This document shows positions 11,087-18,776 of a stretch of 64,000 nt of DNA, piece after piece (the stretch's first letter is position 1; every line of letters starts with the position of its first letter). Below the pieces are notes generated by a model. It was not told where the DNA came from and did no database searches. It saw nothing but the letters and a program-made list of their open reading frames with translations. The stretch is from Emticicia aquatilis (GTDB taxonomy: Bacteria > Bacteroidota > Bacteroidia > Cytophagales > Spirosomataceae): NCBI RefSeq assembly GCF_014644295.1, contig NZ_BMKK01000002.1:124001-188000 (forward strand), read 5' to 3'. Position numbers and translations under genes: made by a program.

Positions 11087-11398
11087 TTATTCCTGAATAT
11101 CCTTCAATAATCTATATTTTTCTGGTTTTGAGCCAGTTCGTTCGATTATTGCTCTTGCCTCTAAATCGAGTTTGACGGTTTCTCCGTACCATTGAATACC
11201 TCCCTCAAAAGTATCTTTAATATTTTCGTACAAACGCTCCATCAGCTCAGTATGTGTGAGCTGAGCTTCACTCAAAATTGAAAGAATATTCTCTTTTACG
11301 ATAAGGTATTTTTCTAAGGAAATCCGTTTATTCGTTTTTCCCTCGTGGGGGTGAAGTGTTTGTATTTGTTCGCTTTTCATATTTGATAAATCTATCAA
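11087..11398 (-). CDS. small hypothetical protein, DUF6958-like
   Basis: A 103-residue soluble protein with no signal peptide or membrane segment. The sequence LHPHEGKTNKRISLEKYLIVKENIL, split here as LHPHEGKTNKRISL and EKYLIVKENIL, resembles a small DUF6958-type family of winged-helix-like proteins; this family name is from memory and uncertain. An internal start at the second Met (MKSEQIQTLHP) is equally possible and would shorten it by 6 residues. It is flanked by minus-strand genes with spacers of ~85 and ~110 bases. Function is unknown. Confidence 0.7.
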   Translation of the reverse strand: MIDLSNMKSEQIQTLHPHEGKTNKRISLEKYLIVKENILSILSEAQLTHTELMERLYENIKDTFEGGIQWYGETVKLDLEARAIIERTGSKPEKYRLLKDIQE

Positions 11399-11436
11399 AA
11401 TTCAACTTATTTTATTAGACTTCATTTGTTGCTAAC

Positions 11437-11470
11437 AGATTCCTTCGGAATGACAGCGACTGAGTATCGG
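11437..11470. repeat. ATTCCTTCGGAATGACAG-type dispersed palindrome
   Basis: ATTCC-TTCG-GGAAT-like palindrome (GATTCCTTCGGAATGACAG) in the gap between hpt and the DUF6958-like gene. Similar words recur between genes in many Bacteroidota genomes (general knowledge). A second copy is not seen in this window. Confidence 0.4.
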
Positions 11471-11507
11471 CCGCACATAAACTTTGCTAACTTAAATTAC
11501 AGTGTAT

Positions 11508-12038
11508 TTATTCCTTTAAAACATAAATAGCGTCTAAATTCCGACCATAACCATCATAGTCAAGGCCATAGCCAACTACAAATTTATTTTCAATCTCAAA
11601 ACCCACATAATCGAGTTTTAGTGGAACTTTCAACGCTTCGGGTTTGAAAAGCATGGTCATGATTTTTATTGAAGCAGGTTGTTTGGCAGCCAATTGACCC
11701 AAAATTTCCTGCATCGTCATGCCTGTATCAACAATATCTTCTACAATTACAATGTGACGATTCTGAATATCCTCTTTCAAACCTAATACTTGCTTTACTT
11801 TTCCAGTAGATTCTGTACTTTGGTACGACGAAACTCTTATAAAAGTTACCTCGCATTCAATTTCAATAGATTTAAACAAATCGGCAATAAACATAAACGA
11901 ACCGTTCAAAACTCCTATTAATAATGGATTTTTTCCTGCGTAATCTTTGTTTATTTCTTGAGCAAGTGCTTTTATACGGTCTTGTAGTGGATTATGTTCG
12001 ATGAATGGCACGAAAGATTTATCTCTGATTTGTTTCAT
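11508..12038 (-). CDS. hpt: hypoxanthine phosphoribosyltransferase
   Basis: A purine-salvage enzyme that joins hypoxanthine (and often guanine) to PRPP. From the ATG at 12038 it is 176 residues, the usual length. The PRPP-binding loop is IVIVEDIVDTGMTM, and the early GVLNGSFMF and FIRVSSYQ segments are typical. A longer frame begins at 12107, but those 23 residues (rich in Ile, Asn) do not match the family, so the start MKQIRDKSF is preferred. It may work together with the purine nucleoside phosphorylase at 28.5 kb in salvage. Cytosolic. Confidence 0.95.
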   Translation of the reverse strand: MKQIRDKSFVPFIEHNPLQDRIKALAQEINKDYAGKNPLLIGVLNGSFMFIADLFKSIEIECEVTFIRVSSYQSTESTGKVKQVLGLKEDIQNRHIVIVEDIVDTGMTMQEILGQLAAKQPASIKIMTMLFKPEALKVPLKLDYVGFEIENKFVVGYGLDYDGYGRNLDAIYVLKE

Positions 12039-12209
12039 TTTGGTGGTAATTTTATTGATGATGCAATTTAAGAAAATGATTTGAATTTTAAGGAAGACTT
12101 CGCCCAAAGCGAAAATCTCGATGAAAATTAGATAAATAATTTTAAGAAAATTTTAAGCTTGTATAATTTAGAAACCAAATAGGCGTTAATGTTGCATAAA
12201 AGCTATTTT

Positions 12210-13454
12210 ATGAAAACCTTGAATCAGATGTCAGTAAAAATGAGTTTTAGAAGTGTATTAGTTTTGTTGATGATGAGCCAAATGGCTCAGGCTCAGTTTT
12301 CGTGGTTTGGAGGCAGCACAAAAAAGAAACAACACGAGGTATTATTGGCCAATCGAGCAATTCAGATAGAAGCTACGCAGGCCATCAATAATATGTATAA
12401 CTTTAAATACGATGCTGCTGAACGTGATTTTAGATGGTTGACTGTTAAATATCCCGAGCATCCGATTGGTTTTTTCTTACTCGGGCTAAACGAGTGGTGG
12501 AAAATAGTGCCAGACACCAAAGATGAATCGCACGATGATTCTTTTTTTGCTAATATGGACCGAGCTATTGATTTAGCCGATGATATGCTTGATGATGACG
12601 ATGGAGACAAAGAAGCGGCTTTCTTTCAAGCAGCGGCTTATGCTTTCAAAGGTCGATTACATTCAGAGCGTGGGAATTGGATTAAAGCAGCGTGGGATGG
12701 CAAGCAAGCCATGAAATACCTTGATAAGTGCCGTGGATTTGGTGATTTTAACCCCGAATTGGCCATAGGTGATGGGCTTTATAATTATTATTCAAAATGG
12801 ATTCCTGAAAATTATCCTTCACTCAAACCGATGTTAGTTTTCTTTCATAAAGGAGTTAAAGCACAGGGAATCAAGCAGTTGGAGTATGTTGCATCGAATG
12901 CTTTTTATACCCGAATGGAAGCAAAATATTTTTTGATGCAAATTTATTCGATGGAGAATCAGCACCAAAAGGCTTATTATGAAGCAGCCCAAATGCACGC
13001 CATGTATCCAGATAATTCGTTTTTTCATCGTTATGCCGCACGAACAGCCTTTATGTTGGGTAAATCTGACGAAGCTGAAAAACTGGCTGAAGAATTATTG
13101 GCCAACGTGAATGTAGCTAAGTATGGCTATGAAAGTACCGCAGGGCGTTATGCAGCTTATATTTTAGGTTATATCAACTATAATTATAAGCGAGATTTAC
13201 CCAAAGCAAAAGAGTATTATCAAAAAACGATTGATTTCGCCTTACAAAATAACTCCAAAGATTCGGGCTATTTTCTTGGAGCAAACCTAACTCTGGGGAA
13301 AATTGCAAGTGCCGAAAAAGATTATGTAAAAGCACTGCAATATTTTAATATCGTGACAAGCAATGGTGATAAAAAGCTTGATACGTATAAAGAAGCCAGT
13401 AAATTAATTGATGAAACTAAAAAGCTAATAAAAGCAGAAAAGAAAAAGAAATAA
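12210..13454 (+). CDS. exported tetratricopeptide-repeat protein
   Basis: A ~414-residue protein with a signal peptide ending near QMAQAQF. The start at 12210 (MKTLNQMSVKMSF) places the hydrophobic core correctly; an upstream ATG at 12189 is in frame. The mature part is all-helical with several TPR-like pairs: NNMYNFKYDAAERDFRWL, AAYAFKGRLHSERGNWIKAA, AAQMHAMYPDNSFFHRYAA, LPKAKEYYQKTIDFAL and DYVKALQYFNIVTSNGD. It ends in a lysine-rich tail (KKLIKAEKKKK). The short acidic DDMLDDDDGDKEAA loop resembles a Ca-binding type turn but may be chance. Probably periplasmic or surface-associated scaffolding. The phosphoesterase follows 14 bases after its stop, suggesting co-transcription. Confidence 0.85.
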   Translation: MKTLNQMSVKMSFRSVLVLLMMSQMAQAQFSWFGGSTKKKQHEVLLANRAIQIEATQAINNMYNFKYDAAERDFRWLTVKYPEHPIGFFLLGLNEWWKIVPDTKDESHDDSFFANMDRAIDLADDMLDDDDGDKEAAFFQAAAYAFKGRLHSERGNWIKAAWDGKQAMKYLDKCRGFGDFNPELAIGDGLYNYYSKWIPENYPSLKPMLVFFHKGVKAQGIKQLEYVASNAFYTRMEAKYFLMQIYSMENQHQKAYYEAAQMHAMYPDNSFFHRYAARTAFMLGKSDEAEKLAEELLANVNVAKYGYESTAGRYAAYILGYINYNYKRDLPKAKEYYQKTIDFALQNNSKDSGYFLGANLTLGKIASAEKDYVKALQYFNIVTSNGDKKLDTYKEASKLIDETKKLIKAEKKKK

Positions 13455-13476
13455 TAGTTTTCCGAATAATGAAAGC

Positions 13477-13527
13477 ACTTTTGAGCGTATTTTTGGGAAA
13501 ATTTCCCAAAAATATGCTCAAAAAAGT
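13477..13527 (+). other. long near-perfect hairpin at the start of the phosphoesterase gene
   Basis: CTTTTGAGCGTATTTTTGGG (from 13478) is followed after AAAATTT by its near-perfect complement up to 13525. The arms pair over more than 20 bases with a single G-U. One candidate start ATG (13514) is inside the 3' arm, and the other (13469) lies just before the hairpin. It could be an intergenic palindrome, an attenuator between the two genes, or a translation-control structure. Confidence 0.55.
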
Positions 13528-15889
13528 ATTTAAGTTAACAGTACTGATTTATTCAATATTATCCCTACCAATCGGAGAGGATTGGATGGGGCTTCTTCAT
13601 GCACAAACCATCACTCGTGGGCCATACTTACAGCAATTAGGTCAAAACGGTGTCATTATTCGCTGGCGAACTGACGTGCCGACCCAAAGTTTGGTTACTT
13701 TTAATATAGACTCGCCAAATAATGGTGGTGCAACTACTCCGAAAATAGAATTAGATAATCTATCAACTACTGAGCATATTGTTCAACTCAAAGGTCTTCA
13801 AGCCAATACGAAATATACCTATACTGTTGGAACAGAAACAAAACCCTTAGCATCGGGTAAAGACTACTATTTCATCACTGCTCCAAGCCCAACCGACAAT
13901 CGTCCGATAAATATTTGGGCCATGGGCGATTTTGGAGATAACTCGACTGAAGTTTACGAAAAAAATCAAACAGCTGTAAAGGAACAATACCTTAAAAACA
14001 AATCTAATTACACTGATTTATGGCTTTGGTTGGGTGATAACGCCTATTGTTGTGGCACTGATATTGAATATCAACGCCAAATTTTTGATTTTTATGGTAG
14101 CAATATTCTCGGAAATACAGCGTTCTTCCCAGTCCCAGGCAATCATGAATACTATGAAACTGCCACTGGGCAAGTTGATAAAAAGATTAATTATTTCAAA
14201 GTAATTAGTGTACCAACCAAAGGGGAAATGGGTGGCTTACCATCAAACACAAAAGAATATTACTCATTTAATTATGAAAATATTCACATCATCGCACTTG
14301 ATTCTTATGGCTTAGATGAGGGCAAGTATCGACTCTCAGACCCTCAGAGTAAGCAATATCAATGGCTTGTCAATGATTTAGAAGCCAGTAAAGGAAAATC
14401 TCTTTGGACAATTATAACCTTTCATCATCCACCCTATACTAAGCGTTCGCATGATTCTGATGGGGAAGCTGATTTGGTTGCTATTAGAGAAGCATTAGTG
14501 CCTATTTTTGATAAATATAAGGTAGATTTAATCTTGAATGGGCATAGCCATTCATACGAACGTTCGCATTTGATGAAAGGCCATGTCGGAAAATCTTTTA
14601 CTTTCAATGATTACGTACATCCTACTCAATGGGCAAATGGTAAATACGAAAAAAAAGGAGATTCTCGACCATATATAAATAAAGATGAAGGAACAATTTA
14701 CTGCGTAGTCGGCTCGGCAGGTCGTTTGGATTGGAACGGCGACCCAAACCCACATCCGAGTTCTGTATATTCTAATATTTCGATTGGAGGTTCTTTGCTT
14801 TTTACAATTAATGATAACCGTTTAGATGCTCGTTGGGTTGCTGCCGATGGCGTGATTAGAGATAACTTTACGGTTTTTAAGAATGTCAATAAAACTGAGA
14901 AAAAAACGTTAGAATACGGTGAAAAAATTCGTTTGACTTCTTCGTGGAAAGGTTCACATTTATGGTCGAATGGAGTAAATAATCAAGATTTTATAGAGAT
15001 TTCGCCTCGAAAAGATACAATTATTTCGGTGGTAGATTCGCTTGGCTTTTTGAAAGATAATTTTCAAATTTCAGTTTTACCTCAGCCAGTTGTGTTAACC
15101 GAATTTCCTGAAAGTGTACAGGTTTGTGTCAAAAATAGTGTAAGTGTGCCATTCTCGGTCAAAAATACTCAACTTGATAAATGGGAATATCAACTCGAAT
15201 TGTCAGATGCCAATGGTTCATTCACGAAACCTTTACTATTGGGAAGAACTAATAAAAGTCCGTTTCAGATAATTCTGTCAGATGCCTTGCCAGAAGGGAA
15301 AAATTATCGCTTTCGAGTAAGAGCAAATGCTGATTTTTTTGAAGAAGTTCCAAGTAAAAGCTTCTCAATTGCCACTCCAGCATCGCTCGGTTTTGTAGGT
15401 AATAAAGTCATGCCTTTTGATACCACCCTTACCTTAAATTTACGTTTCAATGGTACGCCGCCTTTTACCTATAAAATCACTTCCTTACCAGAAGCAACAA
15501 CGCAGGCAAGAGAACTAAGTTTGAAAGTTAAACCAACGGCTGCTATCAATTATACAATCGAAAAAGTGACGAATTTATGCGGTGTAGGTACGGTTTTATC
15601 AGAAAATAGTGTGAGTGTATTAGCACCGTTGAGCAACGAGGAGTCTTCTGAAAAAATAAGCATTTTCCCAAATCCAATATCCGATGAAATTACGATTGAA
15701 AACCACACAGCTAAACCAATCATCGGAACGCTGACAATCAAAGATGTAAGAGGGAAGCAAGTCCTACAAAAAAATGTATCGTTTAATCAGTCAGAGAAAG
15801 TTTTGTTGAGTGATTTGCACGCAGGAGTTTATATAATTACAATAAAATCGGCAAGTTTGAGATTTAGTAAGAAAATTATCAAAAATTGA
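13514..15889 (+). CDS. secreted purple-acid-phosphatase-like metallophosphoesterase with type IX sorting domain
   Basis: A calcineurin-like phosphoesterase. Counting from the upstream ATG at 13469: an N-terminal Fn3-type domain (~50-135) as in purple acid phosphatases, then the metal-site motifs GDFG (153-156), GDN (189-191), GNHE (224-227), FHHPPY (~318) and GHSHSYER (358-365). All metal ligands are present. The tail ~730-806 is a type IX secretion C-terminal domain: IFPNPISDEITIEN, then TLTIKDVRGKQVL and LHAGVYIITIKS. The start at 13514 (MLKKVFKLTVLIY) gives a better signal peptide than 13469; both are possible. It likely hydrolyses phosphate esters outside the cell. It follows the TPR gene closely. 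Confidence 0.92.
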   Translation: MLKKVFKLTVLIYSILSLPIGEDWMGLLHAQTITRGPYLQQLGQNGVIIRWRTDVPTQSLVTFNIDSPNNGGATTPKIELDNLSTTEHIVQLKGLQANTKYTYTVGTETKPLASGKDYYFITAPSPTDNRPINIWAMGDFGDNSTEVYEKNQTAVKEQYLKNKSNYTDLWLWLGDNAYCCGTDIEYQRQIFDFYGSNILGNTAFFPVPGNHEYYETATGQVDKKINYFKVISVPTKGEMGGLPSNTKEYYSFNYENIHIIALDSYGLDEGKYRLSDPQSKQYQWLVNDLEASKGKSLWTIITFHHPPYTKRSHDSDGEADLVAIREALVPIFDKYKVDLILNGHSHSYERSHLMKGHVGKSFTFNDYVHPTQWANGKYEKKGDSRPYINKDEGTIYCVVGSAGRLDWNGDPNPHPSSVYSNISIGGSLLFTINDNRLDARWVAADGVIRDNFTVFKNVNKTEKKTLEYGEKIRLTSSWKGSHLWSNGVNNQDFIEISPRKDTIISVVDSLGFLKDNFQISVLPQPVVLTEFPESVQVCVKNSVSVPFSVKNTQLDKWEYQLELSDANGSFTKPLLLGRTNKSPFQIILSDALPEGKNYRFRVRANADFFEEVPSKSFSIATPASLGFVGNKVMPFDTTLTLNLRFNGTPPFTYKITSLPEATTQARELSLKVKPTAAINYTIEKVTNLCGVGTVLSENSVSVLAPLSNEESSEKISIFPNPISDEITIENHTAKPIIGTLTIKDVRGKQVLQKNVSFNQSEKVLLSDLHAGVYIITIKSASLRFSKKIIKN

Positions 15890-15963
15890 TTTCTTACTCA
15901 ATATTAGCACTGTATTTGTTTTACCAATTTTATATCACCACAATTATTTAAACACAATTTATT

Positions 15964-16482
15964 ATGAATTCTACAACTAATAAGGTTTTTAAATTCTTCA
16001 TTTGCTCTTGTTTACTACTTAGTTCTATGAGCTGTGCATCAATTATTCACGGTAAAAGCCAAGATGTTTTTATTAGTAGCCAACCCAAAGGTGCAACAAT
16101 ACGAGTTGATGATAAAGATTTCGGACAGACACCAAAAGTTTTAGGTTTACCACGTATGGGCAGAATGGATGGTGAACCAAGTACTAAAAAAGAGTACAAA
16201 ATTACACTATCACTTGAAGGGTATATGCCTTATGAAACAATCTTACAACGAAAAGTCGATGGATGGTTTTTCGGCAATATATTAATAGGAGGAGTGATTG
16301 GAATTGTAATAGATGCAGTTACAGGAAGTATGTACAAACTGACACCGAGTCAAATTTCAGCACAAATGAAAATGAATGGTGCGAATGTTCTAAATTATAA
16401 AAAGAGGGAAGTTTTTATTGCTACTATATTGAAACCAGACCCAAGTTGGCAAAAAATTGGTCAGATTGAAAAATTACCTTGA
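15964..16482 (+). CDS. PEGA-domain lipoprotein
   Basis: A 172-residue lipoprotein. The N-terminus FKFFICSCLLLSSMSC followed by ASIIHG is a lipoprotein signal with a relaxed Bacteroidota lipobox. The segment DVFISSQPKGATIRVDDKDFGQTP is split here as DVFISSQPKGATIRV and DDKDFGQTP; it is a PEGA-type beta repeat. A glycine-rich hydrophobic stretch (FFGNILIGGVIGIVIDAVTG) resembles the small membrane loop of similar lipoproteins. It is followed at once by a strong terminator, so it closes a plus-strand block. Likely an envelope protein of structural role; function not known. Confidence 0.85.
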   Translation: MNSTTNKVFKFFICSCLLLSSMSCASIIHGKSQDVFISSQPKGATIRVDDKDFGQTPKVLGLPRMGRMDGEPSTKKEYKITLSLEGYMPYETILQRKVDGWFFGNILIGGVIGIVIDAVTGSMYKLTPSQISAQMKMNGANVLNYKKREVFIATILKPDPSWQKIGQIEKLP

Positions 16483-16495
16483 TAAAAATGGCAAT

Positions 16496-16532
16496 AAAAA
16501 AGCTCTAAAACCATTAGTTTTAGAGCTTTTTT
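16496..16532. terminator. bidirectional intrinsic terminator
   Basis: AGCTCTAAAA (16501-16510) pairs with TTTTAGAGCT (16518-16527), flanked by an A run and a T run. It lies between the convergent lipoprotein and Lrp-family genes and can serve both strands. Confidence 0.85.
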
Positions 16533-16579
16533 AACTTCAGTTGACTGCCGACTATTGACAGTGGACAAATCAATATCTG

Positions 16580-17050
16580 TCAAGGTACGGGTAAAACCTG
16601 TGTATCTTTGAAAGTAGAAAGAATCACCATCGTTTGGGTACTTGCTACCTCTTCAATCTCATTGATAGTTTCCATGATAAGTTTTTGGTACGAATTAATA
16701 TCCTTTGCAATAACTTTCAGTAAAAAATCGCATGAGCCAGTTACGTGATGACACTCGATGATTTCAGGTACTTTAGAAATTTTTTCGACAAAAGCCTCAC
16801 TTACAGCTTTTCTATGCCCCGCAAGCGAAACCTGTACAAATGTCATAACTCCAAGACCAACTTTTTCTCTATCTATTTGAGCGTGGTAGCTTTTGATGAT
16901 ACCCGAAGTTTCTAATTTCTTTACCCTTTCGAGGGTAGGTGCAGGTGATAAACCGATTTCTTTTGAAAGTTGAGCGTTGGTAATTTTACCGTTACTTTGA
17001 AGGATTTCCAGTAGGCTATGGTCTATCTGGTCAAGTTTGTTAATACTCAT
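16580..17050 (-). CDS. Lrp/AsnC-family transcriptional regulator
   Basis: From the ATG at 17050 (MSINKLDQIDHSLLEIL) it has 156 residues, the usual Lrp length. Residues ~5-60 form the winged HTH (NGKITNAQLSKEIGLS, then APTLERVKKLETSGII). Residues ~65-150 form the RAM ligand-binding domain (VMTFVQVSLAG, HHVTGSCDFLLKVIAKD). The frame extends 14 codons further upstream, but that sequence lacks family similarity. It probably senses an amino acid and controls metabolism genes. Targets cannot be told from the neighbours. Confidence 0.93.
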   Translation of the reverse strand: MSINKLDQIDHSLLEILQSNGKITNAQLSKEIGLSPAPTLERVKKLETSGIIKSYHAQIDREKVGLGVMTFVQVSLAGHRKAVSEAFVEKISKVPEIIECHHVTGSCDFLLKVIAKDINSYQKLIMETINEIEEVASTQTMVILSTFKDTQVLPVP

Positions 17051-17193
17051 TGGGAGTAATTGTTTTTGGAAGTGCAAAATATTATTTGGCACAAAGTTAC
17101 TGCTTTTTTGAATAAAACAATTATAAATTCTGAAAAATTAACAAAAAAGAAAACTTATTTTGGGAAAATCACCGAAAACAGAAATTGGGTATT

Positions 17194-17487
17194 TTATCTT
17201 TTAGAAACTTTATTGTGCGAGATACTCCGTTGACGACTGCATTTATGTCTAAAATCGTCAATTGAAGATTTGGCCAAATGCTTCGTGCTTCGTCCTTGCA
17301 CACGTTCACGCCACATACGCCACGATGATGGTTTCATTTCTCTACGCATCAATTCTATTACTTCTTGTTCTTTCAAACCAAACTGTATTTCGATTGCATC
17401 GAATGGGGTTCGGTCTTCCCAAGCCATTTCTACAATTCTATCTTTATCTTCGTCGGGTAGTGCTTTGTATTTTTCTTTTGAATTCAT
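17194..17487 (-). CDS. TIGR03643-family small protein
   Basis: About 97 residues, starting at MNSKEKYKALPDEDKDRIVEMAW. The core EDRTPFDAIEIQFGLKEQEV followed by the VIELMRREMKPSSWRMWRERV region is characteristic of the TIGR03643 family. Members are often found beside DUF2256 proteins and photolyase/cryptochrome genes (general knowledge). Here a DUF2256 gene is divergently placed ~100 bases away, which supports both calls. The HTH-like first half and basic C-terminus suggest nucleic-acid binding, but function is unknown. Confidence 0.85.
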   Translation of the reverse strand: MNSKEKYKALPDEDKDRIVEMAWEDRTPFDAIEIQFGLKEQEVIELMRREMKPSSWRMWRERVQGRSTKHLAKSSIDDFRHKCSRQRSISHNKVSKR

Positions 17488-17590
17488 AAAAAACAATCTT
17501 AATTCTCATTTTAAACAACAATTCCAAAATCAGATTGTTTAATGAATACAGCGTTTTGTCAGATAAAATGTCTAAAAATAGAATAAATCA

Positions 17591-17740
17591 ATGAAAGGGG
17601 TAAAAAAAGAAAATCTGCCATCAAAAATGTGTATTACCTGCGGGCGACCATTTACATGGCGAAAAAAGTGGGAAAAAGTATGGGATGAAGTAAAGTATTG
17701 CAGCGATGCCTGCCGTAGAAATAAAATTAGCTCAAAGTAA
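17591..17740 (+). CDS. DUF2256 small zinc-ribbon protein
   Basis: A 49-residue frame, easily missed because of its length. It begins [20 protein letters not shown] and has the DUF2256 pattern CxxCGRPFxWRKKWxxxW, then YCSDACRR. The four Cys (CITC and CSDAC) can bind one zinc. It is divergent from the TIGR03643 gene. Its last 9 bases overlap the end of the convergent alkyltransferase-like gene. Function unknown; DUF2256 genes commonly occur near DNA-repair photolyases. Confidence 0.85.
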   Translation: MKGVKKENLPSKMCITCGRPFTWRKKWEKVWDEVKYCSDACRRNKISSK

Positions 17741-18061
17741 TTCGTCTGATGGATTCCAGAAAAGTTTTTTGAAATCGACAACTTGGTCTTTTTCAATCTT
17801 AACTCCTTCACTTTCAAGTAGTTCTTGCATTTTATTACCGCCAAAATGATGCTTTCCTGTTAGTAATCCGTTTCGGTTAACAACCCGATGAGCAGGAACA
17901 TCAAGTTCACCATGCGAAGCATTCATTGCCCAGCCAACCATTCTGGCACCACCGCCTCCAAGATATTTGGCAATAGCACCATAGCTTGTCACTCGACCGT
18001 GTGGGATAAGCCGAACAACATCAAAAATATCATCAAATCTATTTTCTTTTGCTTTAGACAT
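17732..18061 (-). CDS. alkyltransferase-like (ATL) protein, MGMT family without the catalytic Cys
   Basis: From the ATG at 18061 ([19 protein letters not shown]) it is 109 residues. It has the MGMT DNA-binding fold: [17 protein letters not shown], then [12 protein letters not shown]. The active-site motif PCHRV of true methyltransferases is here VPAHRVVN, so the acceptor Cys is Ala. That substitution defines ATL proteins, which bind O6-alkylguanine and hand it to nucleotide excision repair rather than removing the alkyl group. The upstream in-frame extension to 18115 runs through a GCCGAC-type inverted repeat and is unlikely to be coding. Cytosolic. Confidence 0.92.
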   Translation of the reverse strand: MSKAKENRFDDIFDVVRLIPHGRVTSYGAIAKYLGGGGARMVGWAMNASHGELDVPAHRVVNRNGLLTGKHHFGGNKMQELLESEGVKIEKDQVVDFKKLFWNPSDELL

Positions 18062-18082
18062 TAGAATTGATATGAGTAATAA

Positions 18083-18129
18083 AACGTCGGCAAATAGTTC
18101 CATTACGGACGCCAAATTTTGCCGACGTT
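18083..18129. repeat. REP-like inverted repeat with GCCGAC core
   Basis: AACGTCGGCAAA (18083-18094) and TTTGCCGACGTT (18118-18129) are perfect inverted copies around a 23-base loop. It lies between the DUF3109 and ATL genes. A shorter relative is at 40384-40411. Confidence 0.6.
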
Positions 18130-18150
18130 ATAAAATTCAAAAATTCCCCT

Positions 18151-18723
18151 TTAGGGCTTAGGGGTTTTGCTAATTTCTTTTTCTAACTCAGCATACCATG
18201 CTTCGCCATAGGCTCTGATGAGAGGCTCTCTCAAGAATTTATAAACAGGTACACCCAGTTTTTCACCCAACGAACACGCATCACTACAAATCGACCAACG
18301 GTCATAGTTGAGAGCGTGATAACTTTCATATTTGGTGATACGAATAGGGTAGAGGTGACAAGAAATCGGCTTTTTCCAAGAAATCTTGCCGTCAAGATAA
18401 GCCTGTTCGATACCACATTTCAAAATCTTATTTTCGTCATAAATGGCATAGGCACATTCTCTATCACCGATTGTTGTTGTGGAATAATCTCCTTCCCAAT
18501 CTTTGATATATTTTCCTTGTTCTTCTATTGCCTTGATGCCTTCTGCCGAGAGATAAGGTTTTACTTGCTCATATACTTCTTCTAAAATAGATAATTCTGT
18601 TTCTTCGAGTGGAGCTCCTAAATCTCCTTCAACACAACATGCTCCTTTACACTTTTCTAAATCACAGACAAACATTTTGTCGGCGACATCATCACTAATA
18701 CAAGTATTATCTATTAAAATCAT
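18151..18723 (-). CDS. DUF3109 family cysteine-rich protein
   Basis: A 190-residue soluble protein with many Cys: [20 protein letters not shown] near the N-terminus, [24 protein letters not shown] and ICSDACSLG. This arrangement is typical of DUF3109, related to YkgJ-type zinc- or iron-binding proteins, and the HLYPIR motif is strongly conserved. It could bind a metal cluster. It precedes the ATL gene on the same strand, separated by the inverted repeat. Biological role is unknown. Confidence 0.9.
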   Translation of the reverse strand: MILIDNTCISDDVADKMFVCDLEKCKGACCVEGDLGAPLEETELSILEEVYEQVKPYLSAEGIKAIEEQGKYIKDWEGDYSTTTIGDRECAYAIYDENKILKCGIEQAYLDGKISWKKPISCHLYPIRITKYESYHALNYDRWSICSDACSLGEKLGVPVYKFLREPLIRAYGEAWYAELEKEISKTPKP

Positions 18724-18776
18724 TATATTTTCTCTTATACTTACAAAAATTAAAAAGCTTATCTATCAACCATTGA

